Below, piece after piece: positions 50,955-60,460 of a DNA stretch of 64,000 bases; the stretch's first letter is position 1, and every line of letters begins with the position of its first letter. The position numbers and the translations under genes are program-made. The DNA is from Geomonas diazotrophica (GTDB lineage: Bacteria > Desulfobacterota > Desulfuromonadia > Geobacterales > Geobacteraceae). The stretch spans positions 62,001 to 126,000 of the forward strand of contig NZ_JAHLMF010000005.1 of the NCBI RefSeq assembly GCF_018919385.1. Reading direction: 5' to 3'. Under the pieces are notes generated by a model, which was given only the letters and a program-made list of their open reading frames with translations, searched no databases and was not told where the DNA came from.

Positions 50955-52778
50955 TTAGTTCGGGGTCATCTTCAGCCCACGCTCAGGGCGGGAGAAGTTG
51001 TGGCACAGCGAGCAGTCGTACCCTTTGACGTTTACATGGTTGTGCATGCTCACGTAGTCGCGCGGGGACTTCTCATTGTGGCACTGCGAGCAGACCACGG
51101 AGGTGGGTGCCTTGAGGCCGTAGCCCAGGTTGGTGATGAGCTTGACCTGGGTGGCAGTTGCGTTCGGGTGGCAGGAGGCGCAGGCGAGCACATTGCCTGT
51201 TGCCGGCGGCACCTGGTGGTTCAGCACCTGGAGCTCATCCGTGGTGACGTTGGTGTAGGCGGTGGTGCTGGGGATCCCCATGTAGGTCATGCCGTCTTTG
51301 ACGGACTGGTCGTAGTTGCCGGTTGCGAAGAAGGTGGCGGTGGAGATGGTCACGACCTTGCCGTTGGCCAGAGCCTGGTTGGCGGTCTTGTACTTGAAGG
51401 GGAACAACTTGGTGCCGACCGGATCGTTGATGGCGCCAACCGGACGGGAGATCTTGTATGCGTTGGTCGCGGTGTCGAGAACGGCGGCGTTGAGGGCGTT
51501 GTTGCCCCAGCTAGTCCCGTTCCAGAAGGCGTACTGGGGAACCAGGTCGTTGGCTTTGGTCGGCATCGGCTCGTAGCGGTTGAGCGTGGCGTTCCACTCG
51601 GCTACCTGCCAGTTGCGGTTGGTTTCGGTGGCCTCGGTGTTGGCAGTGTCGTTGGCGTTCTTGGCGTACTTGCTGATGTGGCAGGTCTGGCAGGCGATGC
51701 GGGTCACGTGGCGGTTGACGTCAGTGGTGGTGTGGCCGGTGGCGGTGCCTTTGGTCGGGTGACAGGCGGTGGTGGAGCAGGTTACCTCGGTGGTGCTGTC
51801 TTCGGGGCGCAGGTCGGAACCGCGGCCGGCAACGCGGTGGCCGACGAAGCTGTGGCATCCCTGGCACTGGATGTTGCCGCCATTGCCCATGGCCATGTGG
51901 GTATCGTAGAGGACGTCGGAGGTGGTGCCGGAAGCGAGGGCGATGTCGCCGCGCTTGACGGCGTCGCCGCCGCCCGCCTTGGCATGGCAGCCCAGGCAGT
52001 TTTTGCGGGTCGGCTTCTGGCCGGCTTTCTGCACCACGAGATTCATGTCGAGACCTGCAGCCGGCTCGAACAGGCCGGTGGTGGCGTTACGTACACGGCT
52101 GTAGGGGGCGTTGGTGGCATCGGCGTGGCACATGAGGCAGTCGATGGAGGCGAGCTGCGCGGAGCTCGGGGTGCTGGTCGCAACCGGCTTGGCACCGGTA
52201 CCGGCATGGCAGGCGCCGCAGGGGCCCCAGTTGCCCTGGATGTTGATGCAGTAGGCGTTGAGCGCGGAGGAGCCGTCGGTGGCATCGATCTTACCCTGGG
52301 TGGCCGGGCCGGTGGTCATCTCGGCAGCGGAGCCTTTCCACTGGTAGTGCACGCCCTGGTACATGGCCTGTGCCTGGCTGGTGTGGCAGGAGGAGCACAT
52401 GGCGTACCCGGTCCAGGTCAGGGTGGCGTGGGTGGAGGTGGACCCGGAGATGGTGTAGGTCTGCGACTTCACGGTCTCCAGGTTCCCGGCGGTGTCCTTG
52501 GAGAAGTACTTCAGCGTCTTCGTGGTGCTGAAAGTCAAGGGCGCGCTGTACACGGTCGAACTGGTGGTCGGAGTGGATCCGTCCGTCGTGTAGTAGGTGG
52601 TGGCGGGCTCGTTGACCGACAGGGTCACGGTGACGGCACTGGTGAAGGTGCCACCCAGGGGGGAAGCGGTGGTCGTCGGCGCGGTTTTGTCGGCGACCGG
52701 TCTGCCGGCCAGTGCTGCAGGAACGCTGAGCGCCAGGAGCATGGCCAAACAGGTGAGTGCTGCGAACAGTTTTTTCAT
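50955..52778 (-). CDS. Exported decaheme c-type cytochrome with chitobiase-like domain
   Basis: A 607-residue secreted electron-transfer protein. A signal peptide (FAALTCLAMLLALSVPAALA) is followed by an Ig-like chitobiase/hexosaminidase C-terminal-type domain (about 30-110, TTDGSTPTTSSTVYSAPLTF). Nine CXXCH sites (CSSCH, CGACH, CLMCH, CLGCH, CQGCH, CQTCH, CASCH, CSQCH, CSLCH) and one CSTTACH (CX4CH) give ten predicted hemes. AAAGGAGG precedes the ATG. Such proteins in Geobacter take part in extracellular electron transfer, and the adhesive-like domain may dock it to the cell surface or matrix. No porin or partner cytochrome is adjacent. Confidence 0.93.
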   Translation of the reverse strand: MKKLFAALTCLAMLLALSVPAALAGRPVADKTAPTTTASPLGGTFTSAVTVTLSVNEPATTYYTTDGSTPTTSSTVYSAPLTFSTTKTLKYFSKDTAGNLETVKSQTYTISGSTSTHATLTWTGYAMCSSCHTSQAQAMYQGVHYQWKGSAAEMTTGPATQGKIDATDGSSALNAYCINIQGNWGPCGACHAGTGAKPVATSTPSSAQLASIDCLMCHADATNAPYSRVRNATTGLFEPAAGLDMNLVVQKAGQKPTRKNCLGCHAKAGGGDAVKRGDIALASGTTSDVLYDTHMAMGNGGNIQCQGCHSFVGHRVAGRGSDLRPEDSTTEVTCSTTACHPTKGTATGHTTTDVNRHVTRIACQTCHISKYAKNANDTANTEATETNRNWQVAEWNATLNRYEPMPTKANDLVPQYAFWNGTSWGNNALNAAVLDTATNAYKISRPVGAINDPVGTKLFPFKYKTANQALANGKVVTISTATFFATGNYDQSVKDGMTYMGIPSTTAYTNVTTDELQVLNHQVPPATGNVLACASCHPNATATQVKLITNLGYGLKAPTSVVCSQCHNEKSPRDYVSMHNHVNVKGYDCSLCHNFSRPERGLKMTPN

Positions 52779-52886
52779 CCTTTCGTACCTCCTTTGTGGT
52801 TATGCTGGGGGAAATATCCCACCAATTGGGTAAACCCACCCAGCTTGATAAGCAGTGTGCTGTCGACGTCCCCGGTCAGGAACAGG

Positions 52887-52901
52887 TTGTTGCGACAACA
52901 A
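52887..52901 (-). promoter_or_regulatory. Operator-like dyad upstream of the decaheme cytochrome gene
   Basis: TTGTTG-CGA-CAACAA is a perfect 6-bp inverted repeat centred about 116 bases before the ATG. Could bind a dimeric regulator. Confidence 0.4.
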
Positions 52902-52955
52902 AACCAATAAAAGTCGCAATCTTAATGAGGCTAACCCGAACAGATCGTCTAGGAT

Positions 52956-52978
52956 AATTTCCCATCGCATGGGCAATT
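52956..52978 (-). promoter_or_regulatory. Second operator-like dyad upstream of the decaheme cytochrome gene
   Basis: AATT-T-CCCAT-CGC-ATGGG-C-AATT is a 23-base dyad interrupted by one mismatched pair. It lies about 190 bases before the ATG. Confidence 0.4.
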
Positions 52979-53124
52979 ACCCCTAGTTACAGCAACAGCC
53001 ATTCCACTCAGGAATTGGATTATTCAAAAAACGGAATGCGGATGGCTAGCTTAGAACCACAGGAAGGATTAAAAAAAAGACGTGAAATACTGCTACTTGT
53101 GGAGGAAATAGGGAAGCTGCGGAG

Positions 53125-53146
53125 GGGGGTACTGGACCCCCTTTTT
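53125..53146 (+). terminator. Plus-strand terminator-like hairpin with no upstream gene
   Basis: GGGGGT-ACTGG-ACCCCC is followed directly by TTTTT. The only open frame in front of it (from about 53015) is unconvincing, so it may end a small RNA. Confidence 0.55.
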
Positions 53147-53210
53147 AGGGGAAAAGAGAGAAGAATAAATAATTTTAACGGAAGAAACGCTTATCAGGTG
53201 GGTGGGGGAT

Positions 53211-55205
53211 TTAACGCTCCAGCACCTCCCTCACCTTGCGCAGCAGTTCAACCGGCTGCACCGGCTTCATGATCAGTTCGACCCCCTCCTTCATGCCGCG
53301 GCTCTGGATGAAGTCGGCGGTATACCCGGAGGTGAAGAGGACCTTCGCTTCCGGCTGGATCTTCTTGATCTCCTCGTAGGCCTCGATGCCGTTTTTGCGG
53401 GGCATGATGATGTCCATAAGGACCAGCTCGATCCCGTCCTGCTGGGCGGCGAACCGGTCCACGACCTCCTCGCCGTCTTCCGCGAGGATCACCTGGTAGC
53501 CGTGCCTGGTCAGCACCATGTCCACCAGGCTGCGCACGCTGGGATCGTCCTCGGCGACGAGGATGGTCTCGGTTCCGGTCTGCGGCAGCGGCTGAGGGTT
53601 GAGAACGGATTCCAGCGCCGCCCCACCCTCGAGCAAGGGGAGCTCGATGGTGAACACCGTCCCCTCCCCCGGCTTGCTGCTGACCCAGATGTTCCCCTTG
53701 TGCTGCTGCACGATGCCGTAGACGATGGCCATCCCCAGCCCGGTCCCCTTCCCGACCTCCTTGGTCGTGAAAAAGGGTTCGAAGATCCTCCGGCTGGTCT
53801 CGTCGTCCATCCCCTCCCCGTTGTCGGCCACGATGATGACCGCGTGGCGGCCGGCCTGGTCGCCGTGGCCGCGCCCCCCCGCATCGCGTACCCCGGTGGC
53901 GATGGAGAAGACGCCTCCTCCCGGCATGGCGTCGCGGGCGTTGGCCGCCAGGTTGATCAGCACCTGCTCGATCTGGGCCAGGTCGACCTGCACCGGCAGG
54001 GGCTCCGGAAGGATCTCGGTCTTCAGCTGGATGTCCTCGCCGATGACGCGCCCCAGGAACTGCTCGACGCGGTGCACGATCTCCCCCAGGTCGCAACGCT
54101 GCTGGTCCATGGCCTGCTTGCGGCTGAAGGCGAGCAGCCCCCGGGTGAGCTGCGCCGCGCGCTCCGCAGCCGCCGAGATCTGGTCCGCCAGGGCGTGCTG
54201 CGGGCTCTCCGGGCCGAGGTCCATCTTGAGGATATTGGCGTAGCCGGCTATGACGGTGAGGACGTTGTTGAAATCGTGGGCGACCCCGCCGGCCAACTGG
54301 CCGATGGCCTCCATCTTCTGGGCTTGGCGCAGCTGCTCCTCCATCATCTGCCGCTCGGTCACGTCGGATATGGCGCCCGACATCCGGACCGGCTCCCCCG
54401 CCCCGTCCCATTCCGCCTGGCCGCGGCAGCGCACCCGCAGGTACTCCCCTCCCCTGGTCCTCAGCCTGATCTCCAGGTCGAAGGGGGTATGCCCCAAAAA
54501 GTGCGCGCAGAGGGACTCCTGGACCAGGGGGAGCTCATCGGGGTGCAGCCGGGAAAAGAAGGTCTCCGGACGGTTCTCCAGTTCGTCATCGGCGAACCCG
54601 AGGAGCTCCTTCCAGCGGGGGGAATAGTAATACTCGTTACTGACCAGGTCCCAGTCCCACAGGCCGTCGCTGGTGCCTCGCACGGCCCGCGAGTAGCGCG
54701 CCTCGTTCTGCGCCAGCCGCTCCAGGTGCTGCTTCAGTTCCACGTTCGCCTGCAGCAGCTGCGAGGTCCGCCTCTGCACCAGCGCTTCCAGGGAATCGCG
54801 CTCCTGCCGCAGCGCGTCCTCAGACCGCTTGATCCTCACCATCGCCTTGATCTGGGCCACGAGCTCCGCCTCGTCGAAGGGTTTGGAGAGGAAGGCATCG
54901 GCGCCGCACTCAAGGCCCATGACGCGGCAGGCCGAGTCGCTGCGGTGGGCAGTGACCAGGATGACGGGGACGTGCTGGGTCGAAGGGGACGCTTTCAGGC
55001 GCCGGGTGGCCTCGAAGCCGTCCATCCCCGGCATCTGGATGTCGAGCAGGATCACGTCCGGCGCCTCCATGGCGGCCCGGCGTATGCCGTCCTGCGCCGA
55101 CTGCGAGGTGATCAGCTGTGCCTCGGGGAGGAACGTCTTCAACAGCGCACTCAGGGTGAGGAGGTTGTCCTGGTTGTCGTCGATGGCAAGAAGCTTCATG
55201 CTCAC
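53211..55205 (-). CDS. Hybrid histidine kinase with N- and C-terminal receiver domains
   Basis: A 664-residue cytoplasmic kinase without membrane segments. An N-terminal receiver (about 1-120, MKLLAIDDN and [11 protein letters not shown]) leads by a coiled coil to a PAS domain (about 165-285). HisKA follows ([19 protein letters not shown], the H-D-F-N-N type that often takes phosphate from or to several receivers), then HATPase ([22 protein letters not shown]) and a C-terminal receiver ([11 protein letters not shown]). The start is GTG at 55205 after AAGGA, or ATG two codons later. It is the last gene of the CheR operon, 33 bases after the larger kinase. Confidence 0.93.
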   Translation of the reverse strand: MSMKLLAIDDNQDNLLTLSALLKTFLPEAQLITSQSAQDGIRRAAMEAPDVILLDIQMPGMDGFEATRRLKASPSTQHVPVILVTAHRSDSACRVMGLECGADAFLSKPFDEAELVAQIKAMVRIKRSEDALRQERDSLEALVQRRTSQLLQANVELKQHLERLAQNEARYSRAVRGTSDGLWDWDLVSNEYYYSPRWKELLGFADDELENRPETFFSRLHPDELPLVQESLCAHFLGHTPFDLEIRLRTRGGEYLRVRCRGQAEWDGAGEPVRMSGAISDVTERQMMEEQLRQAQKMEAIGQLAGGVAHDFNNVLTVIAGYANILKMDLGPESPQHALADQISAAAERAAQLTRGLLAFSRKQAMDQQRCDLGEIVHRVEQFLGRVIGEDIQLKTEILPEPLPVQVDLAQIEQVLINLAANARDAMPGGGVFSIATGVRDAGGRGHGDQAGRHAVIIVADNGEGMDDETSRRIFEPFFTTKEVGKGTGLGMAIVYGIVQQHKGNIWVSSKPGEGTVFTIELPLLEGGAALESVLNPQPLPQTGTETILVAEDDPSVRSLVDMVLTRHGYQVILAEDGEEVVDRFAAQQDGIELVLMDIIMPRKNGIEAYEEIKKIQPEAKVLFTSGYTADFIQSRGMKEGVELIMKPVQPVELLRKVREVLER

Positions 55206-55238
55206 TGGTTCCTTTCAGGATAACTGCGACACCGTCAT

Positions 55239-58200
55239 CTAAACGGGATTCGCCCCCTGCGGGGCGAAGAAACTCTCCACCAACTCCTGCAATTCCTCCG
55301 GGTGGTAGGGCTTGGAAAGGTAGGCCGCGCACCCCGCCGCCAGCACCTTCTCCCGGTCCCCCGCCATGGCACTTGCCGTGAGCGCAACCACCGGGATGGC
55401 GGCGGTGGCCGGGTCTTCCTTGAGCCTCTTCAGGACCGCGAAGCCGTCCAGCACCGGCAGGTGCATGTCCAAAAGGATCAGCGACGGCGGCGCGCTCCTG
55501 GCCGCGTCGAGCCCGGCGGCTCCGTCGCACGCCTCGACGATGCGGTACTTCCCGCCCAGCGCGGCCTTCAGCGTGACCAGGTTGTCCGGGTTGTCCTCCA
55601 CCACCAGCAGGGAGCCATCCCCTTCCCACTTCGGCGCCTTCGGCGGCTGGGCCGCGGCGGGTTCCCCCCCCGGCCGGAACAGGTTCACGCTGCCGAGCAT
55701 CTCGTAGACCCGCTGCAGCAGCTCCTGGAGCTCGACGTCCCCTTTCTGCACCAGCTGGTGCACCTGCAGTTCCCTGAGCCGGTCGTATTCCCCCGGCGAA
55801 AGCGTCTTGGCCGTCATCACCATCACCGGCACGTTGGCGGTCAAGCTGCTGGAACGGACCGCCTCCAGCACCTGGAAACCGTCCACCTCGGGCATCATCA
55901 GGTCAAGGACGATGCCGTCGGGCACGTGGGACTTGAGGTAGGTGAGCGCGTAGCGGCCGCCGGAAACAGCATCCACGTGGTACCCGGCCGACTCCAGGGC
56001 GAAGCGAAGCTGCACCGTCGCGGCCTCGCTGTCCTCGACGATCAGGATCCTGGCGCCGTGACTCTCCTCCCGATTGGGCAGGCGCCACCCCAGGCGCTTC
56101 AGGCTCCTGACCAGCTCGTCCAGCACCATCCGGCGCTCCAGGCCGTTCTTGGAGATGATCGCGCTCACCCCGCTGGACAGGCGCTGCAGCTCGCCGTGAG
56201 AGAGTTCCTTCGAGGTGATGACCACCACCGGGATGTCCGCCGTACACGAGTTCGACCGCAACCGGTCCAGCACCGCCGCGCCGTCCATTCCCGGCATGAG
56301 GAGGTCCAGGGTGATCAGGTCGGGGTGGTCTGTGACCGCAAGCTCGAGCGCCTCGGGGCCGCTCTCGGCCAGGAGCACGTCGAGCCCCTGCTCCTTGAAC
56401 AGGGAGGCCAGGAAGAACCGGTCGTAATCGCTGTCGTCGACCACCAGCACCAGGCGGCATCCGGCCCCGGTCAGCCTGGCGAAGGCCTCCATGAGCTGTT
56501 CCCTGCCGACCGGCTTGCTGATCACCCCGACCGCCCCCAGGGCGACGCCGGTGGCGCGGTCCTCGGAGAGGGAGATGATCATAACCGGTATATCGGCGGT
56601 CTCGGGGTGTTCCTTGAGTTCCCGCATGACCTCCCAGCCGTCCATCTCGGGCATCATGATGTCCAGGGTGATGGCGAAGGGGCGGTTGGCGCGGGCAAGC
56701 CGCAGGGCGTCCGGGCCGTTGAGGGCGCTCAGTGTGCCGAAACCGGCCTGGCTCAGGTGTGTGGTGATCAGGGACACAGTCTCCGGGTCGTCGTCGACCA
56801 CCAGCACCGATCTTCCCGAGGGGTGCGGCGCCCGCCACTCCTGCGCCGGTACCGCCGCCAGCGAGGCATCCTTTACCCCGTCGCCCAAGCTGCACTCAAG
56901 CGGCAGGCGCAGCGTGAAGACGGAGCCTTGCCCCAGCTCGCTGGTGACGCCGACGTCTCCCCCCAACAGGAGAGCGCTCTTCTTCACGATGGCGAGCCCG
57001 AGCCCGGTCCCCTCGTAGGAGCGCGAGGTGGAACCGTCGGCCTGGCGGAACTCGTGGAAGATGCTCTCCAGGTACTGCGGCGCGATGCCGATCCCGGTGT
57101 CCTTCACCTCGAAGAAAAGCTCCCGGTCCCGCGCTTCCAGGCGCACGGTCACCGAACCCTGGGCCGTGAACTTCACCGCGTTCCCCACCAGGTTCTGCAG
57201 CATCTGGCGCAGCTTCTTGACGTCGATCCGCATCGGGGGGAACGCATCGGGCGCGACCAGCGAGAGGGCGATCCCCTTCTCCCGGGCCAGCACCGCCAGG
57301 CTGTCCACCACCTCGGCGGCCACCTTGGCCGGGTCCACCGACTCCAGGAAGAGGTCGAGGCGCCCCGATTCGATCTTGGCCAGGTCCAGGATGTCGTTGA
57401 TCAGGGAGAGCAGATGCTTGCCGTTTTTCTCGATGATCCCGAGATAGCCTCGCTCCTCCTCGCTGAGCCGCTCGGCTCCCTGCACCGCCAGCACCCGGGA
57501 GAGCGCCAGCACCGAGTTTAGGGGGGTGCGCAGCTCGTGGCTCATGTTGGAGAGGAACTCGCTCTTCAGGCGGGTGGCCTCCTCGAGGAGTTGCTTTTGC
57601 TGGTCCAGGACCCGGTTGCGGCGGACCAGTTCGTCGGACTGCTGGGCAAGCTCGGTGGACTGCTGCACCAGTTCCTCGGACTGCTGCACAAGCTCGGCGT
57701 TCTTGATGGCAAGCTCGGAGGCGAGCCGGCGCACGTCTTCGGCAGCCACCACGCGGGAGAAGGCGGAGCCCAGCGGCACCCGGACCATCTCGAGCGTGTC
57801 GTGCACCCAAAGCGGAAAGGGATGCTCGGAAGCGAGCGACACGAAGGCGTGCAGTTCCCCGTCGGTGTCGACCGGCACCGTCACCAGTTCCGCGGGGACG
57901 ATCTCGCCGAACGGGGTGACAAAGCGCAGCCCCTCGCCGGCGGGACCGGGGGAGAAGCGCGTGATCCTGCGCGAGGTCAGCAGTATGCCCAGTTCCCCCT
58001 CGAGCTGGGAGCGGCTGTAACGGCGCATCCTGCCGCAGTCGGCCCCGATGGCATGTACCGGGGCGAACCCGTCGCCCTCGCCATCCTGCACGAAGGCCGT
58101 CGCCATCCTGGCGCCGGTAACGTCGACGAAGGCGGGGAGCAGTTTCTTGAAGAAGTCGTCCAGGCTCACCGCATCGACCAGGTGCTCGGACAGTCGCGCC

Positions 58201-59330
58201 AACCCTTGCTGGGCCGCCATCTTCATCTGCAGCGTGTCGGCCATGGCGTTGAACGAGGCTGCCAGCGAGATCTGCTCCAGGGTCCCTTCCGACTCGATGC
58301 GCGCTTCGTAGTGGCCGGCGCCCAGTTCGTTGGCGGTCTCGGAGAGCTTGACAAGCGGCGCGCTGATCCCCCCGGCGAGCTTTAGGGCGAAGCCCCATAC
58401 CAGAAGCGAGATGAGGGCGGCTATACCGTAGGTGACGTAGAGAGCATGCCGGATCGGCGCGAAGACCTCGGAAGAGTCCTGCTTGCACACGAGCCCCCAC
58501 CCGGTGCGCGGGATGTGGGAGTAGGCGGAGAGGACGTCCACGCCGCGGTAGTCGGTGGTCTGGGCGAGGCCGCTTTGCCCCCCCGCCGCCATCACCGCCG
58601 GCTTCCCGGTGAGCTTCACCTTGAGCACCGCGTTGGGGATGCCGCGCAGCTCGACCAGGGGGCGAACCTTGCGGTCGACCAGCACGACCTCGCCGGTCTT
58701 GCCCATCCCGGTGCTGTTTTCCATCGTGATATTGAGGAGTTTGCGCAGGTTGTAGCGCACCACCACGGCCCCCCTGCCGGCCTCGGTGCCCCCCCCCTTG
58801 ATCGGCGCGGCGATGTCGATGCTCGCGTTACCCTCGTTCCCCAGCAGGTACGCCTCGCCGATCACCGGCGCGGCGTCGTTGAGGGAGGTGAGGACCATCT
58901 CGGGCCGCGCGACCCGGTGCCCCCTCCGGGCCTGGTCGGTGCTGAGCAGGATGGTGCCGTTTTCCGTGACGATGGAGACGTCGGCGACCGGCTCGTACTC
59001 GTCCTGGTAGCCGCGCAAAAGCCGCATGCTGTCGGTGGCGGCTGCGTCGGACCAGGCGGTCGGGTTTGCGGCCAGCGCCTGGGCTGCGACCAGCACCGAC
59101 TTTCCCGACCCGAGCGTGGAGACGTCGCTCATCAGGTTGTCGAGCATGGAGTTGATCTGGTCCTGGCGCAGCGCCGTGACGGCGGAGAGCTTGTCCAGCA
59201 TCAGCGACCGGGCCAGTTGCACCCGCTGCGAATAGATTGCCGTGGTGAAAACCGCCAGCGGGACCAGGCAGATCGTAGTGAACCAGAAGGCCAGACGCCC
59301 CTTCAGCGTCGGCAGGAGTATTCTTTTCAT
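55239..59330 (-). CDS. Membrane hybrid histidine kinase with four C-terminal receivers
   Basis: A 1363-residue sensor kinase. Membrane helices near 12-30 and 288-310 bracket a Cache-like periplasmic domain. A HAMP domain (PLVKLSETANELGAGHYEA), a GAF-like region and a coiled coil with repeated EELVQQS heptads follow. The HisKA histidine is H598 (SNMSHELRTPLNSV), and the HATPase has DTGIGIAP and GTGLGLAIV. Four receivers then occur in tandem with intact phospho-Asp blocks (LDIMMPEMDG, LDLLMPGMDG, LDLMMPEVDG, LDMHLPVLDG). Its ATG overlaps the binding-protein stop by 4 bases. Confidence 0.93.
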   Translation of the reverse strand: MKRILLPTLKGRLAFWFTTICLVPLAVFTTAIYSQRVQLARSLMLDKLSAVTALRQDQINSMLDNLMSDVSTLGSGKSVLVAAQALAANPTAWSDAAATDSMRLLRGYQDEYEPVADVSIVTENGTILLSTDQARRGHRVARPEMVLTSLNDAAPVIGEAYLLGNEGNASIDIAAPIKGGGTEAGRGAVVVRYNLRKLLNITMENSTGMGKTGEVVLVDRKVRPLVELRGIPNAVLKVKLTGKPAVMAAGGQSGLAQTTDYRGVDVLSAYSHIPRTGWGLVCKQDSSEVFAPIRHALYVTYGIAALISLLVWGFALKLAGGISAPLVKLSETANELGAGHYEARIESEGTLEQISLAASFNAMADTLQMKMAAQQGLARLSEHLVDAVSLDDFFKKLLPAFVDVTGARMATAFVQDGEGDGFAPVHAIGADCGRMRRYSRSQLEGELGILLTSRRITRFSPGPAGEGLRFVTPFGEIVPAELVTVPVDTDGELHAFVSLASEHPFPLWVHDTLEMVRVPLGSAFSRVVAAEDVRRLASELAIKNAELVQQSEELVQQSTELAQQSDELVRRNRVLDQQKQLLEEATRLKSEFLSNMSHELRTPLNSVLALSRVLAVQGAERLSEEERGYLGIIEKNGKHLLSLINDILDLAKIESGRLDLFLESVDPAKVAAEVVDSLAVLAREKGIALSLVAPDAFPPMRIDVKKLRQMLQNLVGNAVKFTAQGSVTVRLEARDRELFFEVKDTGIGIAPQYLESIFHEFRQADGSTSRSYEGTGLGLAIVKKSALLLGGDVGVTSELGQGSVFTLRLPLECSLGDGVKDASLAAVPAQEWRAPHPSGRSVLVVDDDPETVSLITTHLSQAGFGTLSALNGPDALRLARANRPFAITLDIMMPEMDGWEVMRELKEHPETADIPVMIISLSEDRATGVALGAVGVISKPVGREQLMEAFARLTGAGCRLVLVVDDSDYDRFFLASLFKEQGLDVLLAESGPEALELAVTDHPDLITLDLLMPGMDGAAVLDRLRSNSCTADIPVVVITSKELSHGELQRLSSGVSAIISKNGLERRMVLDELVRSLKRLGWRLPNREESHGARILIVEDSEAATVQLRFALESAGYHVDAVSGGRYALTYLKSHVPDGIVLDLMMPEVDGFQVLEAVRSSSLTANVPVMVMTAKTLSPGEYDRLRELQVHQLVQKGDVELQELLQRVYEMLGSVNLFRPGGEPAAAQPPKAPKWEGDGSLLVVEDNPDNLVTLKAALGGKYRIVEACDGAAGLDAARSAPPSLILLDMHLPVLDGFAVLKRLKEDPATAAIPVVALTASAMAGDREKVLAAGCAAYLSKPYHPEELQELVESFFAPQGANPV

Positions 59331-60460
59331 TTAACACCGTCCGATTGGTCAGTATTGCGGTAGTCGAACCGTTGCAGGGCCAACTGGTCCCCTCTGGCCA
59401 CGACCTGCCGCATCATTTCAGTATCAAAGGAGCCGCGAACCTTGGCCCAGGGGGTGCTTTCAGGGATGTTTCCCGTGCGCTTCAGGAAGGTAAATTTCCT
59501 GTAGAGAAGCCCCTCCTCGCTCAATACCGTCGCCGGGATGCGTGGTGCCCCGGGGACGTTGAGCAGGTCGTTGCGGATAATATTACCCATCGCCTGCCCG
59601 GTCACCTGGTAGGGCGCCCCCTGCAGCCGCGCCGCAGATGCGGCGGTCCACTCGGCGGCCTGCTTCAGGCCGTGGGGGGGGCGCATCCAGGCGCAGGCCC
59701 TGACCACTGCGGCCGCCAATTCCCGGGCCTGGTCGGGGTGGCTGCGGACGAAGTCCCGCCGCAGGCAGAGGAAACCGTAGCTCACCCCCTTGTGCACCAT
59801 GTGGAATTCGGGGTGGGCGGCAAAGGCCAGGGTCGGGGTCGGCTCCCACGCGCTGAAGGCGTCGATCTTCCCCTCCGCCAGTGCCTTTGGCATTTCGCTT
59901 ATCTCCATCGGCACCAGCTTGATGTCCCCCTCGGTCAGCCCCTCGTTTTGCAGCGCGCTCAGGAGGGTGAAGTGGGCCGCCGACCCCAGACCGGTGGCCA
60001 CGCGCCTCCCCTTCAGGTCGCGCACCAGCATCGGTTTCCCGGAAACGATGGTGGCAAAGCCCTGCTTCAGCAGTCCGACGCAGACGAAGTCGCCGCTTGC
60101 GGCGGCGGTCAGGGCCGGCATGTCCGCGAAAATTCCCCCCTGCAGTTTCCCCGACGAGAGGAACTCGGTGATGTCCTTCCCCTTGAAGAAGGGATGCACC
60201 CGCACTGAGAAACCTTGGGAGGCAAGCCGGGAGGCGAGGACGGAGTCCCGGGCGATCAGTTCCGCCACCGCACCTTCCGGCAGGGTCAACGGCTGCGAGC
60301 CGAGGTCGATCACCTCGTCGCCGCCGAAGCGATAACCGGCGTATCTCCCGGCCGCGGCCCCTTCCTTGGCAGCGCCGCCGTCGTTCTCCTTGCGGGAACA
60401 GCCACAGAGGCAGAGTGAGAAAAGGAGCGCGATCGCCAGGCATCTCATCAGGGTACGCAT
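59327..60460 (-). CDS. Orphan ABC-type substrate-binding lipoprotein (NitT/TauT-like)
   Basis: A 377-residue exported lipoprotein. The signal peptide ends in a lipobox, SLCLCGC with Cys near residue 21. The fold is of the nitrate/sulfonate/taurine-binding type: a first lobe with DLKGRRVATGLGSAAHFTLL and a second with LAEGKIDAFSAWEPTPTLAF. No permease or ATPase gene is present in the window. Its ATG overlaps the cheR stop by one base (TGATG), and its own stop overlaps the big kinase start, so it is likely a sensory binding protein for that kinase. Confidence 0.92.
   Translation of the reverse strand: MRTLMRCLAIALLFSLCLCGCSRKENDGGAAKEGAAAGRYAGYRFGGDEVIDLGSQPLTLPEGAVAELIARDSVLASRLASQGFSVRVHPFFKGKDITEFLSSGKLQGGIFADMPALTAAASGDFVCVGLLKQGFATIVSGKPMLVRDLKGRRVATGLGSAAHFTLLSALQNEGLTEGDIKLVPMEISEMPKALAEGKIDAFSAWEPTPTLAFAAHPEFHMVHKGVSYGFLCLRRDFVRSHPDQARELAAAVVRACAWMRPPHGLKQAAEWTAASAARLQGAPYQVTGQAMGNIIRNDLLNVPGAPRIPATVLSEEGLLYRKFTFLKRTGNIPESTPWAKVRGSFDTEMMRQVVARGDQLALQRFDYRNTDQSDGVK

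Larger units (their letters stand above)
52779..53210. other. Regulatory intergenic region between the kinase operon and the decaheme cytochrome
   Basis: A 432-base AT-richer gap. It contains two dyads upstream of the cytochrome and a plus-strand terminator with no obvious gene in front (separate entries). I searched by eye for a GEMM (cyclic dinucleotide) riboswitch, common before Geobacter cytochromes, and found no match. Confidence 0.6.

Noticed and set aside
50940-52910. A 656-codon plus-strand open frame antisense to the decaheme cytochrome
   Set aside because: The translation is Gly/Val-rich and family-less, while the minus strand encodes ten heme sites and a signal peptide. It is a GC-rich shadow frame.
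52779-52980. GEMM cyclic-dinucleotide riboswitch before the decaheme cytochrome
   Set aside because: The conserved GEMM core and tetraloop-receptor sequences were not found on the minus strand.
53015-53272. An 85-codon plus-strand ORF before the orphan terminator
   Set aside because: It runs through the terminator into the antisense of the kinase gene and has no ribosome-binding site or family features.
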